Source: Candidatus Woesearchaeota archaeon
Lineage (GTDB): Archaea; Nanobdellota; Nanobdellia; Woesearchaeales; JAGVYJ01
DNA: 5,834 nt
Assembly: GCA_018303315.1 (NCBI GenBank)
Contig: JAGVYJ010000029.1
Coordinates: 6,297-12,130, forward strand
Direction: 5' to 3'
In this document: in pieces, positions 1 through 4,358 of the stretch
How the letters are laid out: every line of letters begins with the position of its first letter
How positions within the stretch are numbered: the first letter of the stretch is position 1
The notes under the pieces: generated by a model
What the model was told of the DNA's origin: nothing
Databases searched by the model: none
What the model saw: the letters and a program-made list of their open reading frames with translations, nothing else
Position numbers and translations under genes: made by a program

Positions 1-171
1 GAAAACCCTGACTTCATCAAGAACGGTGACGCAGCCGTAGTCAAAATAAAGCCGATGACCCCTGTTGTGATTGAGAAGCAGGCTGAAAACCCACAGATGG
101 CAAGGTTCGCCGTGAGGGATTCAGGCACGACTGTCGCTGCAGGAATGTGCATAGACGTAGTCAAAAAGTAA
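1..171 (+). CDS. tuf: Translation elongation factor EF-1alpha, C-terminal end (5' truncated by window)
   Basis: Frame 1 reads 56 residues to a TAA at 169-171. They include FIKNGDAAVVKIKP, then PVVIEKQ, then MARFAVRDSGTTVAAGMCIDVVKK, which is the typical end of domain III of archaeal and eukaryotic EF-1alpha (a RFAxRDxGxTVAAG motif near the C-terminus). The protein is the GTPase that delivers aminoacyl-tRNA to the ribosomal A site in the cytoplasm. The GTP-binding part lies outside the window. It sits directly ahead of rpsJ on the same strand, 49 bases apart, which is the usual archaeal arrangement and suggests cotranscription. Family assignment is firm even from this fragment. The symbol follows the common archaeal usage. 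Confidence 0.95.
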   Translation, partial: ENPDFIKNGDAAVVKIKPMTPVVIEKQAENPQMARFAVRDSGTTVAAGMCIDVVKK

Positions 172-202
172 TTTTTTTGCATGGTGACTCTATGGTTACC
201 AT
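172..202 (+). promoter_or_regulatory. T-run and hairpin in the EF-1alpha/rpsJ gap
   Basis: Immediately after the EF-1alpha stop is a run of seven T (172-178). This is followed by an 8-bp inverted repeat, ATGGTGAC at 181-188 with GTTACCAT at 195-202. It has one G-U pair and a six-base loop. A T-run alone can act as an archaeal terminator, so part of the transcripts may end here. The hairpin would lie five to eight bases ahead of the rpsJ ribosome binding site and could affect its access. Both roles are inference; only the repeat and T-run are seen. Confidence 0.4.
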
Positions 203-220
203 GTCCGGTAGGTTCACAAA

Positions 221-532
221 ATGCCAAAAGCCAGAATTAAGCTAGCGAGTACTGACATTGACAAGATAAACAGGACTTGTCAGGAAATCAAGGAGATAGC
301 TGAGAGAACAGGCGTGGACATCCGTGGGCCTATCCCCCTTCCTACCAAGCGGCTCAAGATAACCACAAGGAAGTCTGTTTCTGGAGACGGGACTGCCACA
401 TGGGACAGGTGGGAAGCCCGTGTACACAAGAGATTGATTGATTTAGGCTTAGACGAAAGAGCACTGAGATTAGTGATGAGAGTGCCCATACCTGAAGGCC
501 TGAATATCGAGATTGAGATGATAGAGAGCTAG
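221..532 (+). CDS. rpsJ: 30S ribosomal protein S10 (archaeal uS10)
   Basis: The 103-residue product has the full length of archaeal S10. It carries the family landmarks: KARIKLAS at the N-terminus, the extended loop region GPIPLPTKRLKITTRKSV (about residues 36-53), WDRWEARVHKRLIDL (61-75) and a C-terminal VPIPEGLNIEIEM strand. S10 binds the head of the small ribosomal subunit. The ATG at 221 is chosen because GGTAGGT at 207-213 can pair with the 16S 3' end at a spacing of seven bases, and the product length matches the family. No TATA box is evident in the short gap, so it is probably transcribed with EF-1alpha. Its TAG stop (530-532) overlaps the stop of the convergent gene. Confidence 0.96.
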   Translation: MPKARIKLASTDIDKINRTCQEIKEIAERTGVDIRGPIPLPTKRLKITTRKSVSGDGTATWDRWEARVHKRLIDLGLDERALRLVMRVPIPEGLNIEIEMIES

Positions 533-768
533 GGCCGGAAGCCTACATCCTGGCTTCGCTTTCCCATTCTCCTGAAAAATTCGGCTATCTTCTGCTCGTT
601 GCGTCTCTGCTCAGCGAAAGGATAATAGCCCTCAGCGTAAGTCAAAGCCTCCCCAAGGTCGCCATCAGCAAATGCGGCGTTGGCTGCTTCCTCAAGCCTC
701 ACCATTGTTATGGGGCTATCAACAGTCACAGAATATAGCAGTGGATTCCAGCGTTCAAAAAGCCCCAT
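529..768 (-). CDS. Small protein of unknown function, 79 aa, convergent to rpsJ
   Basis: I do not recognise the family. The product is soluble-looking, with no membrane segment or signal peptide. Residues about 21-67 look like a helical hairpin rich in Ala, Glu and aromatic residues (EEAANAAFADGDLGEALTYA), somewhat like a single TPR-type repeat, followed by a basic tail. Support for a real gene is good. A strong ribosome binding site, GGAGGT, lies on the minus strand at 778-773, four bases ahead of the ATG (768-766). An AT-rich TATA-like box (806-797) sits about 30 bp upstream. The frame fills the space between rpsJ and the tRNA promoter. The stop TAG (531-529) shares CTAG with the rpsJ stop. 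A chance frame is still possible, since no homologue can be named. Confidence 0.65.
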   Translation of the reverse strand: MGLFERWNPLLYSVTVDSPITMVRLEEAANAAFADGDLGEALTYAEGYYPFAEQRRNEQKIAEFFRRMGKRSQDVGFRP

Positions 769-795
769 AATGACCTCCCAATCCGAGAATTACAG

Positions 796-807
796 TTTAT
801 TTAAATC
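796..807 (-). promoter_or_regulatory. TATA-like promoter of the 79-aa minus-strand gene
   Basis: Read on the minus strand this is GATTTAAATAAA, a typical archaeal TATA-box composition. Its centre is about 33 bp ahead of the ATG at 768. That predicts a very short leader of about 7 to 10 bases which barely holds the ribosome binding site. The same AT-rich stretch is nearly symmetrical, so orientation is judged from the neighbouring gene. Confidence 0.4.
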
Positions 808-830
808 TGTTGCGCTTTTGTGCTGTCTGA

Positions 831-846
831 GCAAAGCTTTTAAATC
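831..846 (+). promoter_or_regulatory. BRE/TATA box of the tRNA-Ser gene
   Basis: A purine-rich GCAAAG element (831-836) is followed by TTTTAAAT (838-845). This resembles an archaeal BRE plus TATA box. The box centre lies about 29 bp ahead of the mature tRNA 5' end at 871. Transcription would then start around 868, giving a precursor with only a few extra 5' bases. Confidence 0.6.
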
Positions 847-870
847 AGAAGCCCGTTTTGCCCTGATTAC

Positions 871-1097
871 GCCGCAGTCGCATAACCTGGCATTGCGCAG
901 CCCTGGAAAGGCTGTTCCCGCAAGGGTGTCCCGGTTCAAAGTTGTGCGTGGACGCACACTCCCGTGCAATGCATGGCGTTCCTTCGGAAGCCATGCTGAA
1001 CGACTTTTGGAAAACAATCACCGTTCCGTGGGGCTTTACGCCCCACATTGCGTAGGGGTGTGGCAGTCTGCCACAAATGAAAGTCCGGGCTGCGGCG
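871..1097 (+). tRNA. tRNA-Ser(GGA) with a 143-nt intron in the T-loop (position 59/60)
   Basis: All cloverleaf parts can be read. The acceptor stem is GCCGCAG (871-877) with CTGCGGC (1090-1096), seven perfect pairs, and the discriminator is G1097, as usual for serine. T8 is at 878. The D-stem is GCA 880-882 with TGC 894-896, and the D-loop holds A14, GG (889-890) and A21. The anticodon stem is CAGCC 898-902 with GGCTG 910-914. The loop CTGGAAA (903-909) gives anticodon GGA (905-907), which reads UCC/UCU. A long class II variable arm (915-929) has stem CCC/GGG with a GCAA loop, as expected for Ser. The T-stem is CCCGG 930-934 with CCGGG 1085-1089. The T-loop starts TTCAAA (935-940) and is completed by T1084. 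The two exons, 871-940 and 1084-1097, total 84 nt. CCA is not encoded. The variable arm and anticodon agree on serine. Confidence 0.93.
941..1083 (+). other. Archaeal tRNA intron with bulge-helix-bulge junction and folded interior
   Basis: The exon T-stem acts as outer helix. TTCA (935-938) pairs with TGAA (1078-1081) as the four-base central helix. The three-base bulges are AAG (939-941) and AGT (1082-1084). Cutting after the second base of each bulge, as the archaeal tRNA splicing endonuclease does, removes 941-1083 and leaves the standard T-loop TTCAAAT. An inner helix TTGTG 942-946 with CACAA 1072-1076 is possible with one unpaired A. It competes with local hairpins 943-948/953-958 and 1060-1065/1069-1074. 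The interior forms a closing helix, 961-970 with 1047-1057 (one bulged A, two G-U pairs). That helix encloses three adjacent hairpins: 971-977/990-996, 998-1002/1022-1026 and 1028-1034/1040-1046. I see no protein-coding content and no clear C/D-box pair. Confidence 0.85.
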
Positions 1098-1126
1098 TTG
1101 ATTTTCCAAGAGATGTAAGTACGTAC

Positions 1127-2272
1127 ATGCCAATTTCAGTAGGAATCTTCGCCAACCGCATCAAGAATAAGCAGAACTACTACTGGCCATATCCTAGAGA
1201 CAACGAATGGCTGAAGGAGAGTTTTCGAGCAGCTAAAGAGCTGGGCATAGATTTATTCGTGTTCTCTTACAATGATGTGAGGAAAACTGCTGGGAGGATT
1301 CAGGGAAGGTTCTACAATAAAAAATGGGAGAAAAAGCTTGTGCCATTCCCTGATGTGGTGTACGACAGATATTTGCTTAATACAGTGACCAGAACCAACA
1401 AGGCCGAGGAGCTGGCGAATTCCCTCATCGGGCAGAGGGTAAAATGGTTTAACAGATATGAAATCATAAAGTTATCAGGGCAGAAAGGAGAAACAGCAAA
1501 GTTTCTAAGAAAGCACGGCATCAAACATCCGGAAACAATTTTCCAGCCGACGGCGAGGCAACTGCTGGAAATGCTTCATAGGCATAATACGGTTTATTAC
1601 AAGCCTGTCCTCCGCGGCGGCGGCTGGGGGATTATTATTTTCAGGAAAACAGGCAAATACACTGCTGCATTCAAGGAGCCGGGAGGCCATGGCAAATGGA
1701 AGCAAGTAAGGAAGGTCATTGCAAAGAAAAATTTTGGAATATGGATGTCTGAAATAAAAAAGAGGCTTGCGAGGAAGGGAGCCCTGATAAAGGCAACTGA
1801 ACCATATATTGCCCAGCAAGGTATCAGCTTTCTTGAGTACAAAAAAAGAAGCACCGACATCAGGGCATTTTTCCAGCGCACTGGCAAAGGCAGGCCGAAG
1901 GTCCTTCTCGCCTCCCGTTTTGGCGGAAACATCGACCAGGGAGGAAATGTGGAGGATATAGATTTAGTGCTCAAGGACTTCCAGAAATCCGGCGTGAGCA
2001 GAAAAGTGCTTAGGAGGCGCATCCTCGCTGTCGTCATGAAAACCCTCAGGGCATTGGAAGACAGGTTTGGATATATTGGCGAGTTAGGCTTGGATCTTGG
2101 CATCGACGAGAAAGGCCAGGTCTGGGTGATCGAGCTGAACGGCAGGCCCTGGAAAGGCATATTCAGGCGGCTCGCAAAAAAGTATCCGGAAAAGAGAAGG
2201 AAATATCTGAAGCTCAGGGAGGATGCCATCAGGGCGCCGTTGCTTTACGCTAAGTACCTCAAAACTTCTTAA
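1127..2272 (+). CDS. YheC/YheD-type ATP-grasp protein, 381 aa
   Basis: The product has an ATP-grasp fold of the type named for the Bacillus spore-coat-associated proteins YheC and YheD. Residues 1-110 form the N-terminal region, beginning MPISVGIFANR. KPVLRGGGWGI (159-169) corresponds to the ATP-binding K-P-x-x-G-G-x-G-I segment. DIRAFFQRTGKG (244-255) and GELGLDLGIDEKGQVW (318-333) are family landmarks. IELNGRPWKG (335-344) carries the Glu and Asn expected to bind Mg-ATP. Enzymes of this superfamily join a carboxylate to an amine or thiol through an acyl phosphate; the substrate here is unknown. The protein is very basic and lacks a signal peptide. The frame is open upstream to an ATG at 680, but that part covers the tRNA-Ser gene and has no protein-like character, so the ATG at 1127 is chosen. 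Its upstream signal is weak (GAGATG at 1110-1115), and it may be read from the tRNA transcript. Confidence 0.88.
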   Translation: MPISVGIFANRIKNKQNYYWPYPRDNEWLKESFRAAKELGIDLFVFSYNDVRKTAGRIQGRFYNKKWEKKLVPFPDVVYDRYLLNTVTRTNKAEELANSLIGQRVKWFNRYEIIKLSGQKGETAKFLRKHGIKHPETIFQPTARQLLEMLHRHNTVYYKPVLRGGGWGIIIFRKTGKYTAAFKEPGGHGKWKQVRKVIAKKNFGIWMSEIKKRLARKGALIKATEPYIAQQGISFLEYKKRSTDIRAFFQRTGKGRPKVLLASRFGGNIDQGGNVEDIDLVLKDFQKSGVSRKVLRRRILAVVMKTLRALEDRFGYIGELGLDLGIDEKGQVWVIELNGRPWKGIFRRLAKKYPEKRRKYLKLREDAIRAPLLYAKYLKTS

Positions 2273-2273
2273 G

Positions 2274-2281
2274 TTTTATAA
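2274..2281 (+). promoter_or_regulatory. TATA box ahead of the FGase-like gene
   Basis: TTTTATAA directly follows the ATP-grasp stop codon (2270-2272). Its centre is about 28 bp ahead of the ATG at 2306. This fits a leaderless transcript that starts near that ATG, and it would exclude the earlier ATG at 2282 from the message. Confidence 0.5.
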
Positions 2282-2305
2282 ATGAACCGAGTTTCCTGCA
2301 GGAAT

Positions 2306-3130
2306 ATGGACAGTGACCAGAGCCCAGTAAGGATTATTGTGCCAGATGGTATTGAAGGCAGGTTCATTGTGGCAGTTCCTCACACAGGAAAGGAAATTCC
2401 TGAAGAGGGGATTGTCAGGGATGTCCTGGACCTGGAGAAAATAGCCATGCTGGAAGACGATAGGTTTCCCTGGGAGATATATTCTCCGCTGGTGCAGTAT
2501 GGTGGGCTTGTAGTTGCCTCGAGATTCCACCGGTACGTGGTTGATTTGAACAGGTCACCGAATGAGGCAGGTGAGCAGGGTGTTCTGAGAGAGGTTAATT
2601 TCTCAGGAACCAAGGTTGTGAGGCGACCATACACAGAGCAGGAAAGAGAGCTAGTCCTGTCGAGGTACTGGCATCCCTATCATGATGCTCTGCAGAAGGC
2701 CATTGACAGCCAGTTGCAGCTTGCAAATGAACAAGGCACAGAATCAGTGTTTCTGCTGGCCGGCCACACAATGATGGGCAGGGGCACAGGCCTGCATGTT
2801 GACAAAGGTCAGCAGCGTGCAGACATCTGCCTAGGCACCCTTGATGACAAAATTGCAAGCTGTAAGGTCATAGCTGCGTTTGAAGAGGTCTTAAGAGAAA
2901 GCGCCAGAAAGGCTGGCATGAGTTTTGCCAAAAACTGGCCTTACAGGGGAAACGGCCATATAACAAGCCATTACAGCCAGCAGCAGGGTGTTGAGGTTTT
3001 GCAGGTTGAAGTCAGCCAGGATACCTGTGTCCGTGATGGCGCAATACCCGTGGTTCAAGGCATAATCGCGGAAGCAACCATGGCAGTTCTGGATGAAATG
3101 TACCGGCCTATGCCAAGCCCTCTTCGATAA
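2306..3130 (+). CDS. N-formylglutamate amidohydrolase-like enzyme
   Basis: The product belongs to the N-formylglutamate amidohydrolase (FGase) family, metal-dependent hydrolases that cleave an amide or formyl-amide bond. In residue numbers counted from the upstream ATG at 2282, it shows VPHTGKEIP (32-40) and DDRFPWEIY (59-67). RYVVDLNRSP (84-93) is the family R-x-x-VDxNR motif, and HPYH is at 131-134. AGHTM (160-164) stands where relatives have a D-x-H-S-M type metal-site motif. RADICLGT (179-186), PYRGNGHIT (220-228) and EVLQVEVSQ (238-246) complete the pattern. Histidines and the acidic residue of these motifs should hold the metal. The start at 2306 is preferred because a TATA box (2274-2281) lies one promoter length ahead. 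An ATG at 2282 adds eight residues (MNRVSCRN) of no family character. True substrate is unproven: without a visible histidine-degradation pathway, formylglutamate is not assured. It lies just downstream of the ATP-grasp gene. Confidence 0.85.
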   Translation: MDSDQSPVRIIVPDGIEGRFIVAVPHTGKEIPEEGIVRDVLDLEKIAMLEDDRFPWEIYSPLVQYGGLVVASRFHRYVVDLNRSPNEAGEQGVLREVNFSGTKVVRRPYTEQERELVLSRYWHPYHDALQKAIDSQLQLANEQGTESVFLLAGHTMMGRGTGLHVDKGQQRADICLGTLDDKIASCKVIAAFEEVLRESARKAGMSFAKNWPYRGNGHITSHYSQQQGVEVLQVEVSQDTCVRDGAIPVVQGIIAEATMAVLDEMYRPMPSPLR

Positions 3131-3266
3131 TTGTTTCCTCAGCAACCTCTTCTGCGAGCGCAAATTCCTCGGTTAACTTCTTGTGCTTCCATGAACCCCT
3201 TGCGAACCAGATATATGCCAGCACAAGCAGGGAACTTAGAAGTAAAGCCAGAATGGAAGGAATTGC
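3108..3266 (-). CDS. Possible small single-pass membrane protein, start codon unclear
   Basis: A minus-strand frame runs from just after a TAA (3269-3267) to TAG (3110-3108) and encodes up to 52 residues. It looks like a real small membrane protein. A hydrophobic stretch, SILALLLSSLLVLAYIWFA, is followed by a basic cluster (RGSWKHKK) and an acidic helix (LTEEFALAEEVAEE). There is no ATG. The candidate starts are ATT codons at 3263 or 3254, or GTG at 3224, and the last would cut into the membrane segment. A TATA-like TGATATAAG lies at about 3275-3267. The frame overlaps the end of the FGase-like gene by 23 bases on the opposite strand and follows the nuclease gene. It could be a gene with a rare start, a decayed remnant whose N-terminus was lost, or chance. 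The composition argues against chance, but confidence stays low. Confidence 0.35.
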   Translation of the reverse strand, partial: AIPSILALLLSSLLVLAYIWFARGSWKHKKLTEEFALAEEVAEETIIEEGLA

Positions 3267-3323
3267 TTATATCAGCCGTTGAGCAACAGCCGAGATGTAA
3301 CACCCATTAATTAAACAGAACCC
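3267..3323. other. Short gap after the nuclease gene
   Basis: The gap holds a TATA-like sequence readable on both strands (GCTTATATCA, 3265-3274), CAGCCG twice within about 20 bases, and AT-rich TTAATTAA. I see no RNA gene or clear terminator. Confidence 0.3.
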
Positions 3324-3698
3324 TTAAAACCGGAGCTCGTCAAATTCGACCTTCTTTTTCTCAACAAGCTCTTTAACCCTGTGCTGGTTGTTGTTCAGCT
3401 TCGACTTGCCTGTCTTAATCTCCACAAAAACTATCTTATCATCCTCAAACGCTATGCCATCGATTGGTGTGCCGAGAAACCTGAACCTGGTCTTGTCATA
3501 GGGAAAGCCCTTCATGAAAGGGACGAACTTTTCCCATGCAGAGCCGTGCTTCACCTCAAGGCTCTTCTTTTCAGATGCAATGCCTACCAGCTCAGCCTGC
3601 ATTGATGCAAGCTTCTTTGAGAGCCGATAGAGAATTACCAGCAGCAACACCAGCATTGCAGCCAGGAGGGAAGCTGCCAGCGCAAGAAAATCTGCCAT
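3324..3698 (-). CDS. Membrane-anchored endonuclease related to archaeal Holliday junction resolvase
   Basis: The 124-residue product starts with a hydrophobic segment (residues 4-24) and RLSKK, then a short helical linker (about 28-50), then a compact nuclease domain. Visible landmarks are HGSAWEKFVPFMKGFPYD (51-68), LGTPIDGI (75-82) with Asp80, and VFVEIKTGKSKLNNNQ (90-105) with Glu93 and Lys95. These form the D...E-x-K core of a PD-(D/E)XK nuclease. The pattern matches the predicted endonuclease family described as distantly related to Hjc-type resolvases. The positive cluster after the membrane segment places the nuclease domain in the cytoplasm. The ATG at 3698 is preferred over one at 3764: a TATA box lies 26 bp upstream, which implies a leaderless message, and the extra 22 residues would span the promoter. 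Substrate is unknown. Confidence 0.85.
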   Translation of the reverse strand: MADFLALAASLLAAMLVLLLVILYRLSKKLASMQAELVGIASEKKSLEVKHGSAWEKFVPFMKGFPYDKTRFRFLGTPIDGIAFEDDKIVFVEIKTGKSKLNNNQHRVKELVEKKKVEFDELRF

Positions 3699-3720
3699 AT
3701 GGGACCCGGGGCTTGCTTGG

Positions 3721-3736
3721 TATATATTGCTTTCGA
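3721..3736 (-). promoter_or_regulatory. BRE/TATA box of the nuclease gene
   Basis: On the minus strand, TTCGAAAGC is followed by AATATATA (3728-3721). The box centre is about 26 bp from the ATG at 3698, the normal distance from TATA box to transcription start in archaea. The message is therefore probably leaderless, which agrees with the lack of a ribosome binding site. Confidence 0.7.
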
Positions 3737-3745
3737 ACCAAAAAC

Positions 3746-3753
3746 TATAAAAG
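3746..3753 (+). promoter_or_regulatory. TATA box of the protease-pyrG operon
   Basis: TATAAAAG has its centre about 31 bp ahead of the ATG at 3780. That predicts a leader of only about five bases, and no ribosome binding site is present. It lies back to back with the nuclease promoter, their TATA boxes about 25 bp apart. Confidence 0.7.
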
Positions 3754-3779
3754 GAACCCCCCATCCCAAAAAATCCCGT

Positions 3780-4358
3780 ATGCCACTATTTGCGTTGCGG
3801 GAGCTTTTTGATGCTATTGTGATGTCCCTGGCCATAGGGTTCATCTTCTCGGACGCATTCAGGAAGCCTGTTACAAGCTATGATCCTCTGAAGCAGCTTT
3901 CAGGAAGATTCAGCTGGAACGACCTGCTCTATGCTGCATCCATCGCCGCCCCTGCTGTGATATTGCATGAGCTCGCACACAAGATGGTTGCCCTTGGTTT
4001 CGGGCTCAGCGCAGTTTTCCAGGCTGCATACCTCTGGCTGGGCATTGGGGTATTCCTGAAGCTGATAGGCTCAGCATTCATTTTTTTCGTTCCTGGCTTT
4101 GTCTCTGTGCAGGGCAGCGGCTCTGCCATGGCGCATTCACTGATTTCTGTGGCCGGGCCATTGGTCAATGCTGTGCTCTGGGGAGGCTCCTGGCTGGCCC
4201 TGAAGCAAAAATGGGTTTCCAGGAAACATATCCCTTATGCGATAGCCACAAGGAAAATAAACATGTTCCTGTTCATCTTCAACATGCTGCCAATACCTGG
4301 CTTTGACGGCTTCAGCTTCTATGCCAGCGTCCTCAGTGCAATGGGGGTGCTGTCATGA
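3780..4358 (+). CDS. M50-family (site-2-type) membrane metalloprotease
   Basis: The 192-residue product is an integral membrane protein with several hydrophobic segments, at about residues 10-24, 50-62, 78-95, 98-112, 118-142 and 160-172. HELAH (63-67) is the zinc-binding HExxH motif set in a hydrophobic segment. NMLPIPGFDG (168-177) is the second M50 signature, with Asp176 as third zinc ligand. These are the features of zinc proteases that cut substrates inside the membrane; the target is unknown. It has no PDZ or CBS domain and is of minimal size. The ATG at 3780 is chosen over the upstream ATG at 3699. The TATA box at 3746-3753 lies between them, and residues encoded before 3780 would cover the divergent promoter. 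The TGA stop overlaps the pyrG start (ATGA), so the two are cotranscribed and probably translationally coupled. Confidence 0.9.
   Translation: MPLFALRELFDAIVMSLAIGFIFSDAFRKPVTSYDPLKQLSGRFSWNDLLYAASIAAPAVILHELAHKMVALGFGLSAVFQAAYLWLGIGVFLKLIGSAFIFFVPGFVSVQGSGSAMAHSLISVAGPLVNAVLWGGSWLALKQKWVSRKHIPYAIATRKINMFLFIFNMLPIPGFDGFSFYASVLSAMGVLS

Noticed and set aside
871..953. Uninterrupted tRNA ending near 953
   Set aside because: The bases after TTCAAAG do not form a proper T-stem or acceptor stem; the correct partners CCGGG and CTGCGGC occur at 1085-1096.
995..1083. Box C/D guide RNA inside the tRNA intron (CTGA at 996-999, ATGAAAG at 1077-1083)
   Set aside because: No proper C box (RTGATGA) or C'/D' pair at suitable spacing was found.
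866..1100. RNase P RNA or SRP RNA, suggested by paired ends and GAAAGTCCGGGCT near 1079-1091
   Set aside because: The remaining conserved elements of both RNAs are absent, while every element of a tRNA-Ser cloverleaf is present and the GTCCGGG part is explained as T-loop end and T-stem.
1597..2229. A 210-aa minus-strand open frame opposite the ATP-grasp gene
   Set aside because: It lies wholly antisense to a well supported gene, has low-complexity Ser/Phe/Pro-rich content and no recognisable motif or start signal.
3699..3764. Upstream start of the nuclease at 3764 on the minus strand
   Set aside because: Its own TATA box (3728-3721) lies after that ATG, 26 bp from the ATG at 3698.
3699..3779. 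Upstream start of the M50 protease at 3699
   Set aside because: The TATA box at 3746-3753 lies downstream of that ATG, and the added residues are neither hydrophobic nor family-like.
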